DNA of 57,144 nt from Propionibacteriaceae bacterium (GCA_031272505.1 JAISTQ010000008.1:1-57144); one strand, 5' to 3'; positions 9,286 through 23,555 are shown, counted from the first letter of the stretch. Notes: generated by a model not told the origin, from the letters alone. A program made the numbers and translations.

Positions 9286-11100
9286 GTGACTGCTAGGCCC
9301 AAACTCGAGACTCAAGACGAAGAACTGATTCAAACTCCTTCCCCGGAGGCCAAGAAGACAGCCCGTAGCAAGCTCAGGGTAATCGAAACGCCCGTTGAAG
9401 AAGCTGCCCCCAAACAGGCTCCGGCCAAGAAAGCCGCTGCGAAGAAATCAGCGGCGGCAAAGGAGACGGCGGCGGCGGCAAAGGAAACTGCGGCGAGCGA
9501 AAAGCCCGTCAAGAAAGCCCCCGCGAAAAAGGCGGCCAAGGCCGATGCGGACGCGCCGGCGAAAAAGGCTCCGGCCAAGCGGGCGGCGAAGGCTGATGTG
9601 GAAGCGCCGGTGGAGGCCGTCGAAGCGCCCACAGCCGAGGCTCCGCAGAAGCCGCGTCCGGCACGGGAACTGCCGCCGATCAAGACGTCGCGCGAGCGCA
9701 GCAAGCGTCCAGTGAAGGCCGCCCCGAAGGCGGAGGCCAAGCCCAAGGCGGAGGCCAAGCCCAAGGCGGAACCCAAGGCGAAAGCGGCCCCCAAGACCGC
9801 GGCCAAGCCGAAGGCCGAGCCGAAGTCGGCGGCTAAGAACGCACCTGCCGAGAAGGTGGAGATTGAGATCATCGAAGAGGTCATCACCGATGTGGTGATC
9901 GAAGAGGCGGGCGGCACCACCTTGGAGGTCGAGGTCACCTCGGTGGCCGATTTCATCGTGGACGCCACCGACGCGCTCGAAGACGACGGCAAGGACGTCT
10001 CGCTGGAAGTCGAGGGCGATGACGTGGTGCTCACCGTGGGTGCGAAGAAGCGCGGGCTGGACGACGTGGACGACTCCAATTTCTCGCCCGAGGCGGAGGC
10101 TGAGGAAGAGAAGGAGCTGTTGGAAGACGAGGGCTTCTCGCTCTCCGACACCGACGACGCTGACGAGCCGGAGCAGCAGGTGCAGTCTGCGGGGGCGACG
10201 GCCGATCCGGTGAAGGATTACCTGAAGCAGATCGGCAAGGTGTCCTTGCTGAACGCCGAGCAGGAAGTCACGCTCGCCAAGAGGATCGAGGCTGGCCTCT
10301 TCGCGGAAGACGCGCTGGCGCAGAACGCCGTCCCGGCCGAGATGGTCGAGGATTACGAGTGGATCCAGATGGACGGCCAGAAGGCGAAGAACCACCTGCT
10401 GGAGGCGAACTTGCGCTTGGTGGTCTCGCTGGCGAAGCGTTACACCGGCCGCGGGATGCTGTTCCTGGATCTGATCCAGGAGGGCAACCTGGGTTTGATC
10501 CGCGCGGTGGAGAAGTTCGATTACACCAAGGGCTACAAGTTCTCCACGTACGCCACCTGGTGGATCAAGCAGGCGATCACCCGCGCGATGGCGGATCAGG
10601 CGCGCACCATCCGGATTCCGGTGCACATGGTCGAAGTGATCAACAAGCTGGCCCGGGTGCAGCGGCAGATGCTGCAGGATCTGGGCCGGGAGCCGACGCC
10701 GGAAGAGCTGGCCATCGAGCTGGACATGACGGCCGAGCGCGTCATCGAGGTGCAGAAGTACGGCCGCGAGCCGATTTCGCTGCACACCCCGTTGGGTGAG
10801 GACGGCGATTCCGAGTTCGGCGATCTGATCGAGGATTCCGAGGCGATCGCGCCGGAGGACGCCACCAACTTCACCTTGCTGCAAGAGCAGTTGAATGACG
10901 TGCTGGACACCCTCTCCGAGCGGGAGGCCGGCGTGGTCTCGATGCGCTTTGGGCTCACCGACGGCCAGCCGAAGACGCTGGACGAGATCGGCCGCGTCTA
11001 TGGGGTCACCCGCGAGCGGATTCGGCAGATCGAGTCGAAGACGATGAGCAAGCTGCGCCATCCGTCACGTTCGCAGGTGCTGCGCGACTACCTCGACTGA
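9286..11100 (+). CDS. sigA: Principal RNA polymerase sigma factor
   Basis: The housekeeping sigma factor (SigA/HrdB/RpoD), 604 residues. Its N-terminal third is a low-complexity Ala/Lys/Pro extension with short tandem repeats (AKPKAE units at about 9730-9835), then an acidic stretch, as in other actinobacterial principal sigmas. Conserved regions follow: 1.2 ([12 protein letters not shown]), 2.1-2.4 ([27 protein letters not shown]), 3 and 4.2 with the helix-turn-helix [10 protein letters not shown] near the C-terminus. GTG 9286 is chosen because GGAAGGA lies five bases upstream; the frame is open to 9220 but that region overlaps the promoter. It ends 12 bp from the convergent peptidase gene. 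Confidence 0.95.
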   Translation: MTARPKLETQDEELIQTPSPEAKKTARSKLRVIETPVEEAAPKQAPAKKAAAKKSAAAKETAAAAKETAASEKPVKKAPAKKAAKADADAPAKKAPAKRAAKADVEAPVEAVEAPTAEAPQKPRPARELPPIKTSRERSKRPVKAAPKAEAKPKAEAKPKAEPKAKAAPKTAAKPKAEPKSAAKNAPAEKVEIEIIEEVITDVVIEEAGGTTLEVEVTSVADFIVDATDALEDDGKDVSLEVEGDDVVLTVGAKKRGLDDVDDSNFSPEAEAEEEKELLEDEGFSLSDTDDADEPEQQVQSAGATADPVKDYLKQIGKVSLLNAEQEVTLAKRIEAGLFAEDALAQNAVPAEMVEDYEWIQMDGQKAKNHLLEANLRLVVSLAKRYTGRGMLFLDLIQEGNLGLIRAVEKFDYTKGYKFSTYATWWIKQAITRAMADQARTIRIPVHMVEVINKLARVQRQMLQDLGREPTPEELAIELDMTAERVIEVQKYGREPISLHTPLGEDGDSEFGDLIEDSEAIAPEDATNFTLLQEQLNDVLDTLSEREAGVVSMRFGLTDGQPKTLDEIGRVYGVTRERIRQIESKTMSKLRHPSRSQVLRDYLD

Positions 11101-11112
11101 TCGCCAGCCAAA

Positions 11113-13029
11113 TTACTGGCCAGTGGAGTTGATGAACTCCAGCGATTTCACCAGGACGGTCTCATTCGAGGCGGCGGTGCGGAAGCCGTGCCCCTCGTCC
11201 GGGAAGATGACCAACTCGGCCTGCAGCCCTTTGGCGCGCACCGCCTCGACGAGCGTGGTGGCCTGATCCGGCGGGACGATCTTGTCGGCGCCCCCTTGGA
11301 AGACCAGCATCGGGCAGTTGAGCTGATCCAGGTGGTAGATGGGGGAGCGTTCCAGGTAGACGTCCCGGCGCTCCGGATAGGGGGCGACCAGGCCGTCCAG
11401 ATAACGCGATTCAAACTTGTGGGTGTCGCAGGTGAGCGCCTCCAGATCGCTCACCCCGTAGAGGCTGATGCCGCCGGCGAAGACATCCGAGCTGGTGAGC
11501 GCCCGCAGCGTGGTGTAGCCGCCCGCCGAGCCGCCCTTGATGAAGACGCGCTGCGGATCGGCCAGCCCTTTGTCGATGAGCGCCCGCACCGCGTCGACGC
11601 AGTCGGAGACGTCGAGCACGCCCCATTGGCCTTGCAGCCGGTCGCGGTAGGCGCGGCCATAGCCGGTGGAGCCGGAGTAGTTGACGTCGAGCACCGCGAT
11701 GCCCCGGGTGGTCCAGAACTGGATTGAGGGGCGCAGCGAGCAATCGGAGAAGGCGGTGGGCCCACCGTGGGTGAGCACCAGCACCGGCGGCAACTCGCCG
11801 TCCAGCGGCTCATACTGGGCGTTGGTGGGCGGGAAATACCAGGCGTAGGCCTCGCCCGCCGCCCCTTGGAAAGCCAACTGCGCGGGCGTCGAGACATAGC
11901 CCGGCGGCAACGGCGGCTCGCCCGCCTCGTAGCAGGTGCTGATCGTACCGGCCTCCCAGTCGATGAGCACGTATTGCTCCGGGCGGTCGGTAAAGCCGAG
12001 GGTGGCGGCCGAGTAGCGCCCGGCGCCCGCCATCACCGACCCGGCGAAGGCCAGCTCGGCTGAAGTGGGTATCTCGTCGAGGTGGGCGGTGGAGAACTCC
12101 GCCACGCCCAGCCGGGGCATTCCGTCCACCAGCCACCAGCAGCCGATGTGATCCGCGTCGATGACGGTGTACGGCGGCTGGTTCACATTCCAGATCGGCC
12201 CGCAGAAGTCATACGGGTAGTCGATCCGCGCATTCGCCTCGGCGTCGACGGAGACGCGGTGGAAGTTCCAATACCCGGTGGTGTCGCTGAGGAAGACCAG
12301 ATCGTCACCCATCCAGGCCGGGAAGACGGAGGCGTACCCCGGCGTGGAGCGGACTCGATAGGGATGATCCGGGCCGGCGATGCAGATCCGGGTCGAATCC
12401 CACGGCATGTTCGGGTGATCCCATTCGCACCAGGCCACCAACCCGTCGTCCCGCATCACCGGGTTGGCGTAGAAATCCGCCCCGGAGGCGACCAAGGTGG
12501 CCTCCCCACCCGCCAAGGGGACGGAGATGATCGTCAACTCCGACTCGCCGATGATGGGCATCGTCTCGCAGACCGCCAGCACCACGCCCTGGGCGAGGTT
12601 GATGGACAGCGATCCGTAGCGATGGCGGCCGCCTTTGCGCAGCACTTTGCGCGCGCCCGGCACGCCGACGCGGTCCACCCAGAGATCCTGGGTCTGCTGA
12701 TCCACAAAGACCAGGTAGCCGCCCGCCACCGCGAAAGCCCCGCCGCCGTATTCATAAAGCTTGGTGAGGATGCTGTGCTCGGGGTAGAGATCCAGCTCCG
12801 GCTCGCCCGTCGGCACCCGCTGCGGCCCGATCCAGGAACGGTGCAGCATCACCCGGCCGGTGATCGGATCGGGAGTGGTGAAATAGCACCAATCGCCGTC
12901 CAGCAGCGCGTAGTAGTAGTGCAACGAGACGCTGCCCGCGGCCAACTCAGCCGCGCTCAACGGGGAGGGCCACTGCCCACATGCCAACTTTTCCTTCACG
13001 TCGGACAGCCTAACAGCGGCCTCCGACAT
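11113..13029 (-). CDS. S9 prolyl-oligopeptidase family peptidase
   Basis: A 638-residue serine peptidase of family S9 with an N-terminal beta-propeller-like region (about 1-370) and a C-terminal alpha/beta hydrolase domain. The nucleophile lies in GGSAGGYTTL (Ser about 501), the acid in GGADKIVPP (Asp about 582) and the histidine in DEGHGF (His about 614), in the right order for dipeptidyl- or acylaminoacyl-peptidases. There is no signal peptide, so it is probably cytosolic and cleaves short peptides. The exact specificity cannot be read. It starts 16 bp after the DUF7455 gene on the same strand and is probably co-transcribed with it. Confidence 0.88.
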   Translation of the reverse strand: MSEAAVRLSDVKEKLACGQWPSPLSAAELAAGSVSLHYYYALLDGDWCYFTTPDPITGRVMLHRSWIGPQRVPTGEPELDLYPEHSILTKLYEYGGGAFAVAGGYLVFVDQQTQDLWVDRVGVPGARKVLRKGGRHRYGSLSINLAQGVVLAVCETMPIIGESELTIISVPLAGGEATLVASGADFYANPVMRDDGLVAWCEWDHPNMPWDSTRICIAGPDHPYRVRSTPGYASVFPAWMGDDLVFLSDTTGYWNFHRVSVDAEANARIDYPYDFCGPIWNVNQPPYTVIDADHIGCWWLVDGMPRLGVAEFSTAHLDEIPTSAELAFAGSVMAGAGRYSAATLGFTDRPEQYVLIDWEAGTISTCYEAGEPPLPPGYVSTPAQLAFQGAAGEAYAWYFPPTNAQYEPLDGELPPVLVLTHGGPTAFSDCSLRPSIQFWTTRGIAVLDVNYSGSTGYGRAYRDRLQGQWGVLDVSDCVDAVRALIDKGLADPQRVFIKGGSAGGYTTLRALTSSDVFAGGISLYGVSDLEALTCDTHKFESRYLDGLVAPYPERRDVYLERSPIYHLDQLNCPMLVFQGGADKIVPPDQATTLVEAVRAKGLQAELVIFPDEGHGFRTAASNETVLVKSLEFINSTGQ

Positions 13030-13045
13030 TTAAGGCATCTAGGGT

Positions 13046-13294
13046 TTACTCGTCTAGCTCCAGCACGTCGTTATAGACGCGGTCAGGCTCCAACGTGGCC
13101 TTGCCGGATTCGTCCTGGATGGTGACGGCGAGCTGGCGCAGCTTGGGGGAGAACTCCTTGGAGTGATGGCGGCAGAAGAAGAGCTGCCCGCCCTTGGGCA
13201 TCACCACCCGCACGTAGGCCTGCGCCCCGCAGCGGTCACAGCGATCAGCCTTGGTAAGCATGTCGGCGGCTTCTGTCATCATCTTGGATACCAT
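13046..13294 (-). CDS. DUF7455 small zinc-ribbon-like protein
   Basis: An 82-residue protein conserved across actinobacteria next to sigma factor and type II topoisomerase genes, now called DUF7455. It contains a CDRCG knuckle (about residues 19-23) and a later FFCRHH stretch (about 39-44), together consistent with a single metal site (Cys-Cys-Cys-His). The C-terminus is acidic. The role is unknown. AAGGAG lies five bases before ATG 13294. The promoter region is shared divergently with parE. Confidence 0.85.
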   Translation of the reverse strand: MVSKMMTEAADMLTKADRCDRCGAQAYVRVVMPKGGQLFFCRHHSKEFSPKLRQLAVTIQDESGKATLEPDRVYNDVLELDE

Positions 13295-13442
13295 CTCAAC
13301 TCCTTAGGAACTGGCCCTATAACCTCTCTCTCGTAGCAATTATTCCCGGACGTTCAACCCCTACCTTAGCGCACTGTTGTTTCAGCGAGGTAAGCGCGCT
13401 GAGTTAGCCGCGTTGCGCCCACGAAAATCAAAACGGAAAAGG

Positions 13443-13448
13443 TATCCT
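13443..13448 (+). promoter_or_regulatory. -10 box for leaderless parE
   Basis: TATCCT lies six bases before GTG 13455, so the transcript may begin at the start codon. No -35 match at the usual distance. Confidence 0.4.
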
Positions 13449-13454
13449 GTTCGG

Positions 13455-15521
<2,067 letters not shown>

Positions 15522-15703
15522 GCAGCCATCATTTTTTGATTTGGTGCCACGAAACGGGTGGCTCGCGCGTCAGTAGAGTATGAGAGACCAAACCTTGACT
15601 GTGTTGGAGCGGCCGATGACTGTGGTTTCTGCCCCGGTGCCCCACGAACACTCCGAATCCCTCTTTGCCCCCAAGTAGATACGGGGCGCCAAGCTGGTGG
15701 GGC

Positions 15704-18136
<2,433 letters not shown>

Positions 18137-18172
18137 CGCATTCCTTTCAAACTGCCCTTTATTCTCTCAAAC

Positions 18173-18196
18173 CTCGCCCGCGAGCGCGGGAATGAC
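18173..18196. repeat. Degenerate inverted repeat of the CGTCATTCCC type
   Basis: On the minus strand the stretch reads CGTCATTCCCGCGCTCGCGG, with arms CCCGCG/CGCGGG. It resembles the CGTCATC repeat family seen elsewhere in the window but with a different stem. It lies between parC and the App1 gene. Confidence 0.4.
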
Positions 18197-18234
18197 GTGC
18201 GCGCAATCGCGCTAGATGACTTATGAACCAACTC

Positions 18235-19260
18235 TTAGAGGATGGTGCGGAGCTGACGCAGCAGGCCGCGGCCGTCCGGGGCTTCCACCCACGGGATCTC
18301 GGCGTCGGCATGGGTCTTGGTGGGCACGTCTGCGGAAAGGTGGGCGAGCACGTGCTCGGTGGGGGAGAGCTGCCGGATCGCCACCGCGCGCACCTTGTCG
18401 GGGGCGAAGCGGATGAAATCGGAGTAGGTCTCCGGATCGCGCTGCCCGTTGTCGCCGACCAGCAGCCACGACATTTGCGGGAAATCGGCGGCGAGTTCGA
18501 GCAGATAGGTGGCTTTCTGGGCGGCCCCGGAGCGGAACCAGCCGGTGTTCGTCGGCCCCCAGTCGGTGAGCAGGATCGGGCCCAGCGGGATGCGATGCCG
18601 TTTGAAGAAGCGGGTGAGGAAGGAGTGGGTGTTCCACGAGCCGGTGGAGACGTAGATCACCGGGGCCCCGCCATGCTCGGCGCTCAGGGTGCGGTACATG
18701 TGCGCCATCCCCGGAATCGCCTGCCGGGCGTACTCGTTGCGCACGAAGGCGTTCCAGCCAGCCAGCAGGATGCGCGGCAGCCAACAGACCATCATGGTGT
18801 CGTCCACGTCCGAGATGATGCCGAAATCCTGATCGTCGCCGATCACCAGCACCGGGGCGAGGGCGGGCTCGGAATTGTCGGTGAAGATCTCCACGGTGTG
18901 CCAGCCGGGGCGGAGCCCGTGATCGTGGATGCGGATGTCGATGTAGCCCTGCCGATCCGAGACGCCCCGCACCACCTGGTCGCCCACCCGCACGTTGAAC
19001 TCGGCGTCGACGGCGGAGACGGTGACGTAGTTGCGGATGCCGGTGCGGCGGGCGAATTCGTCAAAAGCGGCGTCAAAACCGATCTTGGCGTGCTTGCGGC
19101 GCAACAGCACCCGGCCGAAGATGCGCAGCATCCGCTCCGAGCCGTAACCGGTGTACGGATCGATCCATTCCTTCCAACCGACCCCGCGCAACATCCGCTC
19201 CAGGCGGCGCTCCACGAACTCTTCAACGCGGGCGGCGAAGAACGGGCGGTTGCTTCTCAC
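18235..19260 (-). CDS. App1-like phosphatase (DUF2183)
   Basis: A protein of about 341 residues with the App1 / DUF2183 catalytic domain, a HAD-type phosphatidate phosphatase fold. The motif DVDDT sits in GIISDVDDTMMV and further HAD elements are VIYVSTGSWN, ILLTDWG and VGDNGQRDPE. Bacterial homologues are uncharacterised; lipid phosphate hydrolysis is inferred from yeast App1. The N-terminal third resembles the beta-sandwich region usual in this group. Starts are uncertain: GTG 19260 has TAGACT seven bases upstream (leaderless); ATG 19281 and a long form from 19374, which would overlap the divergent gene, have no ribosome binding site. Confidence 0.82.
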   Translation of the reverse strand: MRSNRPFFAARVEEFVERRLERMLRGVGWKEWIDPYTGYGSERMLRIFGRVLLRRKHAKIGFDAAFDEFARRTGIRNYVTVSAVDAEFNVRVGDQVVRGVSDRQGYIDIRIHDHGLRPGWHTVEIFTDNSEPALAPVLVIGDDQDFGIISDVDDTMMVCWLPRILLAGWNAFVRNEYARQAIPGMAHMYRTLSAEHGGAPVIYVSTGSWNTHSFLTRFFKRHRIPLGPILLTDWGPTNTGWFRSGAAQKATYLLELAADFPQMSWLLVGDNGQRDPETYSDFIRFAPDKVRAVAIRQLSPTEHVLAHLSADVPTKTHADAEIPWVEAPDGRGLLRQLRTIL

Positions 19261-19267
19261 CCGCACG

Positions 19268-19273
19268 AGTCTA
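19268..19273 (-). promoter_or_regulatory. -10 box for leaderless App1 gene
   Basis: On the minus strand TAGACT lies seven bases before GTG 19260. This is the main reason for preferring that start. Confidence 0.4.
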
Positions 19274-19353
19274 CCTTGCATCAGTAATGAGACGCCGCCA
19301 TCAGGATTTTCCCAAGTCTTCGGTGAGTTGCCTTTGAATCGACCCAGTTTGGC

Positions 19354-19359
19354 TAGGAT
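19354..19359 (+). promoter_or_regulatory. -10 box for leaderless phosphodiesterase gene
   Basis: TAGGAT lies six bases before ATG 19366, and no Shine-Dalgarno sequence is present between them. Confidence 0.45.
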
Positions 19360-19365
19360 GCAACC

Positions 19366-20472
19366 ATGTACCACTGGGAGCTACCGCGATACGGGGTGGC
19401 TTCCCTCCCGGATGTTTTGCCCTCGATTGCGAGGCGGCTCGGCGTGGGTGACGCGGGGCCGTTGGCGTTGCCCGCCGCCCAGAATTACGTGCTGCTGCTG
19501 GTGGACGGGCTGGGCGAAGTGCAGTTGCGCGAGTACGCCGACCGCGCCCCTTTCCTGGCGCAGGCTGAAAAGCAGGTGTTGACGGTGGGAGTCCCCTCCA
19601 CCACCGCCACCTCCTTGACTTCGCTGGGAGTCGGCCTGGCGCCGGGCGCGCATGGGGTGGCCGGGTACTCGTTCCGCTTTGCCAACACCGTCGTCTCCCC
19701 GTTGCGCTTTCCGAAGCGGCTCTCCGGGTTGGACGTGCAGCCGCAGCCCACCTGGCTGGAACGGCTGGAAGACGCCGGGGTGCAGGTGACGGTGGTCACC
19801 CAGGCGGATTTCGTCGGCTCCGGATTGACGACGATGGCTTTGCGCGGTGGGCGGCTCTGGGGCTTTACCGCCGCCCCGCCGGTGGAGAAGCTGGTGGAGT
19901 TGGCCATTGACGCGGTGTCCGGGCCCGGCCCGTCATGCTGCTATGTCTACGAAGGCCGCCTGGACAAGGCCGGACACGCCGCCGGGGTTGGCTCGCCGAA
20001 GTGGCTGGAAATGCTGGGCCTGGCGGACCGGGTGGCGCGAGACTTGGCGGCCAAGCTGCCCGCCGATACCGTTTTGCTGGCCGTGGGCGATCACGGCATG
20101 GTGAACATCCCGCTGGAGCATCGGCTGGTTTTCGAGCAGTTGCAGACGGTGAAGGGTTGGCCCACGCCGCCGCTGGTGGCCGGCGAGGCGCGCTTCCGGC
20201 ACGTCTATGTTGACGGTGACGCCGACGCGCTCGCCACCGCCCTGCAAGCCGAGCTGGGGGAGTTGGCCGAGGTGCGCACCCGCGCGAACGCCGCCGCCTG
20301 GATCGGCCCGCTGAATCCAAAAGTCGCCGACCGTTTCGGCGACGTGATGATCGCCCTCGACGGCGACCACGCGATCATGACCACCACCATGCCCCGCGAA
20401 AACCAAATCGTCGGTATGCACGGCTCCCTCACCCCCGCCGAAATCCTCACGCCTTTGCTCACATTTGCCTAG
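19366..20472 (+). CDS. Alkaline phosphatase superfamily protein (nucleotide pyrophosphatase/phosphodiesterase-like)
   Basis: A 368-residue protein of the alkaline phosphatase superfamily, phosphodiesterase branch. Metal and nucleophile motifs are present in the usual order: VDGLGEVQL (first metal Asp), PSTTATSLTSLGVG (nucleophile Thr, about residue 77), YEGRLDKAGHAAG (metal Asp and His), GDHGMV (metal Asp-His pair) and VGMHGS near the C-terminus (metal His). Such enzymes hydrolyse nucleotide pyrophosphates or phosphodiesters. No signal peptide is evident, so it is probably cytosolic. The substrate is unknown. It is divergent from the App1 phosphatase and convergent with sepH. Confidence 0.87.
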   Translation: MYHWELPRYGVASLPDVLPSIARRLGVGDAGPLALPAAQNYVLLLVDGLGEVQLREYADRAPFLAQAEKQVLTVGVPSTTATSLTSLGVGLAPGAHGVAGYSFRFANTVVSPLRFPKRLSGLDVQPQPTWLERLEDAGVQVTVVTQADFVGSGLTTMALRGGRLWGFTAAPPVEKLVELAIDAVSGPGPSCCYVYEGRLDKAGHAAGVGSPKWLEMLGLADRVARDLAAKLPADTVLLAVGDHGMVNIPLEHRLVFEQLQTVKGWPTPPLVAGEARFRHVYVDGDADALATALQAELGELAEVRTRANAAAWIGPLNPKVADRFGDVMIALDGDHAIMTTTMPRENQIVGMHGSLTPAEILTPLLTFA

Positions 20473-20502
20473 CTTCGCCGTCATCCTTGATCGCAGCGAA
20501 GC

Positions 20503-21726
20503 CTACTTCCGCTTCGGTGAGCCGAAGTAAATCTCATCCCAGGTGGGGACGGAGGCGCGCGGCTTGGCCTTCTTCGGCTTGGGTGGGTTGGCGTCGGCGA
20601 TCAGGGGCGGCTGCTCCGGATCGGGCGCCTTCGGCTGGGCGGGCGGAATCCGCGCCGACTCTTCCAGCAGCCCCTTGTAGATCTGCACGGAGTCTTCGTC
20701 CATGCCCGAAAGCATCTCGTAGAGCAGGTCGATGCCGGACTTCTCGCTGGGCACCAAATCGAAGGAGCCGTCAGCCAGCTTGACCAATTCGGATTCGGTG
20801 AAATCCTCGGCATCCGGGGTGACTTCGGGGGGCGGCGGGATGAGCACGTCCGCCGGGAGCACCTCCGGCTCCAGCATTTCGGGCTCGGGCTCCGGCTCCG
20901 GCGGCTCCAGCTCCGGCTCCGGTGGCTCCGGAACGTCTTCCGCATCCGGCCCAGCGACGGGCGGCTTCTTCGCGCCGAACTGCAGCCGCTTGCGCTTCTT
21001 CGGGGCGGGCGGCTCGGGTGGCGGCACGACCGTCATCGCGTCCAGATCGAACGGCGGCAGCTCGCCGGAGAAATCCTGCAGCTCAATGGGCGGAATATCG
21101 GCCAGTTCGGTGGGCTCGTCGTCGTACCAGCCGTCCAACTCCGGCGGCTCGATCACCAGCGGCTCCGGCGGCGGTGGCGGCGGGCCGGGGCGCGGCTTGC
21201 GCGGCTTGGGGATGATCGCCTCCGTCTGCACCGCGCGCACGATGGCGATGTCGTCATTCAGATCAGCCGTCGACTCGGCCTCGCGGGCGGATTTCGGGGC
21301 GGCGGCGGGGGAGCGCAACCCGAGCAGCCAGGCGGCGTCCGAATCCTGGGCCATGGAATAGCGGCCGCGCACGTCATAGGTGAAATGCGCCTCGTAGGGC
21401 TCGTCCCCGGCGACCCGCACCGCGATCGTCCACTTGGTGTTGTCCACCTTCCAGGCGTCCCATTCGATCTTGGACGCCTCGATGCCCTTGGTGGCCAACT
21501 GCTGCGCCACCACCTCGGCCAAAGTGTGGTGGGGGATCGTCTCGGAGCCGCGCCGGGCCACCTGGGCGCCGGCCTGCTGGGCAATGTACTCGCGCTCCGC
21601 GATCACCGGGCCCGCGTAGGGCTCCACCTGCTCCACCGGCACGCCCGCGGCCTCGGCCACTTCGGAGACCGTCGCCCCCGCCCGAATCCGGGCTTGAATC
21701 TCCCTTACCGATAGCGCGCTGTCCAT
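20503..21726 (-). CDS. sepH: Cell division regulator SepH (DUF3071)
   Basis: A 407-residue SepH protein. The N-terminal DUF3071 domain (about 1-165) contains the helix-turn-helix LSVREIQARIRAGATVSEVA, which in Streptomyces and Mycobacterium is needed for SepH to bind FtsZ and stimulate its assembly. The rest is disordered and rich in Pro and Glu (PPPEPLVIEPPEL and long PEPE runs at about 250-300), ending in a short basic tail with VPTWDEIYFGSPKRK, a conserved SepH C-terminal motif. The start ATG 21726 has TACGAT seven bases upstream and no Shine-Dalgarno. It is convergent with the phosphodiesterase gene. Confidence 0.9.
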   Translation of the reverse strand: MDSALSVREIQARIRAGATVSEVAEAAGVPVEQVEPYAGPVIAEREYIAQQAGAQVARRGSETIPHHTLAEVVAQQLATKGIEASKIEWDAWKVDNTKWTIAVRVAGDEPYEAHFTYDVRGRYSMAQDSDAAWLLGLRSPAAAPKSAREAESTADLNDDIAIVRAVQTEAIIPKPRKPRPGPPPPPPEPLVIEPPELDGWYDDEPTELADIPPIELQDFSGELPPFDLDAMTVVPPPEPPAPKKRKRLQFGAKKPPVAGPDAEDVPEPPEPELEPPEPEPEPEMLEPEVLPADVLIPPPPEVTPDAEDFTESELVKLADGSFDLVPSEKSGIDLLYEMLSGMDEDSVQIYKGLLEESARIPPAQPKAPDPEQPPLIADANPPKPKKAKPRASVPTWDEIYFGSPKRK

Positions 21727-21733
21727 ACCGCTT

Positions 21734-21739
21734 ATCGTA
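21734..21739 (-). promoter_or_regulatory. -10 box for leaderless sepH
   Basis: On the minus strand TACGAT lies seven bases before ATG 21726. The remaining sepH-DUF4193 gap also holds a TATAAA at 21895-21900 facing DUF4193. Confidence 0.4.
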
Positions 21740-21939
21740 GTGGGCGAACCCGGTGTTTATCCGGCATTGCAACCCCCCGCGCCGCAATCTGTCCATCCTT
21801 CGTCTGTTTGACCGCCGTTGGCCCGCGAAGCGGACAAAAAGTGTTCGGGAATAGAAATGTGCGGCAACGAGTTGGCAATCCGTGGTATAAATGCGCCGCA
21901 TGGTAAAAGTGCGGCGAGAGAGTAGATGAGCGGAGAGAT

Positions 21940-22236
21940 ATGGCAACCGATTACGATGCCCCACGAAAGACCGATGAGGAACCGGAAGACAGCATTGAGG
22001 AGCTGAAGAGCCGCCGCAATGACAAGAACTCCGGGAAGGTCGACGAGGATGAAGCGGAGGCCGCAGAGGCGTTTGAGCTGCCGGGCGCGGATTTGTCTCA
22101 CGAGGAGTTGACGGTCCGGGTGCTGCCCCGTCAAGCTGACGAATTCACCTGCGCGGGCTGCTTCCTGGTGAAACACCGCAGCCAGATCGCCCAGACGAAG
22201 GGCAAGATGGTCTACTGCATTGATTGCGCCGGCTGA
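21940..22236 (+). CDS. DUF4193 protein
   Basis: A 98-residue DUF4193 protein beginning [10 protein letters not shown], the family signature. The first 65 residues are acidic and charged ([14 protein letters not shown]) and probably disordered. The C-terminal third has a CAGC and CIDC pair, a likely zinc ribbon. It is conserved in actinobacteria beside sepH, dut and sigA; in mycobacteria the homologue (Rv2699c) is reported as essential, but no activity is known. The stop overlaps the dut start (TGATG), so translation is probably coupled. A GGAGAG site precedes the ATG. Confidence 0.85.
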   Translation: MATDYDAPRKTDEEPEDSIEELKSRRNDKNSGKVDEDEAEAAEAFELPGADLSHEELTVRVLPRQADEFTCAGCFLVKHRSQIAQTKGKMVYCIDCAG

Positions 22237-22679
22237 TGGCCGCCGAGACGGTGCAAGTCCGGCTGAAGCGGCTTGACGACGGCTTGCCGTTGCCCCGCTA
22301 TGCCCGCGAGCATGACGCGGGGGCGGATTTGGCCGCCGCGATTGACATCGTGATTCCGCCGGGGCAGCGGGCGATGGTGCCCACCGGCATCGCGATTGAG
22401 ATCCCGCCCGGCTGGGTGGCTTTGGTGCATCCGCGTTCCGGGCTGGCGGCGAAAAAGGGGCTGTCCATCGTCAACGCGCCGGGCACCATTGACGCCGGGT
22501 ATCGCGGCCAGGTGCAGGTTTGCCTGTTGAACACCGACCTGTCCGAGCCGATCCACATCAAGCGCGGGGATTTCATCGCGCAGTTGGTGTTGCAGCGGGT
22601 GGCGCAAGCCCAGTTCGTCGAGGTTGACGAGCTGAGCGAATCGGAGCGGGGCGCTGACGGCTACGGTTCGACGGGCTAG
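22236..22679 (+). CDS. dut: Deoxyuridine 5'-triphosphate nucleotidohydrolase (dUTPase)
   Basis: A trimeric dUTPase of 147 residues that converts dUTP to dUMP and pyrophosphate, keeping uracil out of DNA. All five motifs are visible: I (HDAGADLAA), II (HPRSGLA), III (GTIDAGYRG), IV (RGDFIAQLV) and V ([10 protein letters not shown]) at the flexible C-terminus. ATG 22236 is preferred over the upstream GTG/ATG codons because it gives the normal length and a one-base stop-start overlap with DUF4193. It is the second gene of the DUF4193-dut-DUF3710-OB-fold run. Confidence 0.95.
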   Translation: MAAETVQVRLKRLDDGLPLPRYAREHDAGADLAAAIDIVIPPGQRAMVPTGIAIEIPPGWVALVHPRSGLAAKKGLSIVNAPGTIDAGYRGQVQVCLLNTDLSEPIHIKRGDFIAQLVLQRVAQAQFVEVDELSESERGADGYGSTG

Positions 22680-22706
22680 ACTTTTCTCAACTGAGTTAGG
22701 AGAGCT

Positions 22707-23555
22707 ATGGCACTGTTTCGCAAAGGGCGTTCCGATGACGCCATCGTGCTGCCCGATGGGCAGGTGGTAGACGTCCCCGAAGACGAAGAAATCGAGATCG
22801 AAGTCGAAGACGCTGAAGCCGCTGAGGACGTCGCGGACGACGAAGACGAAGAGGACGGCGAATTCGAGGACGAGGACGAGGGCGAAGTCGACATTGAGGT
22901 CGAGGACGGCTCGGCTGAGGAGTTGGAGGAGTGGGACGGCGAGAATCCGGTCGGCCCGATTCCCGGCGAACTCACCGACGACTGGGAACCCAGCGATGAC
23001 GATCCCCGCGCTGACGGCCCCTTTGACATCGACGAGGTCGATCTCAGCGACGACTACCCGCGCGTCGACATGGGCGCGCTCATCATCACCCCGGTGGAAG
23101 GCTTCGGCATTCGCACCCAGGCACAGCCCGGCACCAACCAGGTGCCCGCGGTGCTGATCACCTGGGAGAAATCCGGCATGGAGCTGGCCTTGATCGCGGC
23201 CGCCACCTCCGGCGGCACCGTCAAGCACATCGCCGATGAGCTCACCGAAGAGGCCGAAGAGGCCGGCGGTGAGATCACCGCGGAGGAGGGCCCGTTCGGC
23301 CTGCAGCTGCGGCGGTTGATCCCCGTCGACGACGGCGGCAAGAAGGCCAAATTCCACGTCTCGCGGATCTGGCTGGTGGAGGGCCCGCGCTGGGTCATCC
23401 GGGCCACCATCCTCGGCGAAGCCGCCATCAACGATTCCGATCCGACGCTGCTGGAGCCCTTCGCGGAGTTCCTGCGCAACTTGGTGGTGCGACGCGGCGC
23501 CACCCCGATGGCTCCCGGCGATCTGATTCCGCTCACCCTCCCCGAGGGAGCCTAG
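22707..23555 (+). CDS. DUF3710 protein
   Basis: A 282-residue protein with a strongly acidic, low-complexity N-terminal third (residues 20-120, mostly Glu/Asp) and the DUF3710 domain behind it (VDMGALIITPVEGFGI onward, about 113-260). The domain ends GDLIPLTLP, as is typical. Function unknown; it follows dut in nearly all actinobacteria. AGGAGAG precedes ATG 22707. A TAGACT at the dut stop codon could serve as an internal -10. The next gene starts at the adjacent base after the stop. Confidence 0.87.
   Translation: MALFRKGRSDDAIVLPDGQVVDVPEDEEIEIEVEDAEAAEDVADDEDEEDGEFEDEDEGEVDIEVEDGSAEELEEWDGENPVGPIPGELTDDWEPSDDDPRADGPFDIDEVDLSDDYPRVDMGALIITPVEGFGIRTQAQPGTNQVPAVLITWEKSGMELALIAAATSGGTVKHIADELTEEAEEAGGEITAEEGPFGLQLRRLIPVDDGGKKAKFHVSRIWLVEGPRWVIRATILGEAAINDSDPTLLEPFAEFLRNLVVRRGATPMAPGDLIPLTLPEGA

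Noticed and set aside
9448..11061. 537-codon minus-strand frame opposite sigA
   Set aside because: It is the antisense of sigA, low complexity, with no domain and no start signal.
13377..13454. N-terminal extension of parE
   Set aside because: Basic sequence not seen in the family; GTG 13455 gives the conserved start and a correctly spaced -10 box.
15522..15703. Possible gene between parE and parC
   Set aside because: Only antisense frames reaching into parC are open; no start, domain or ribosome binding site.
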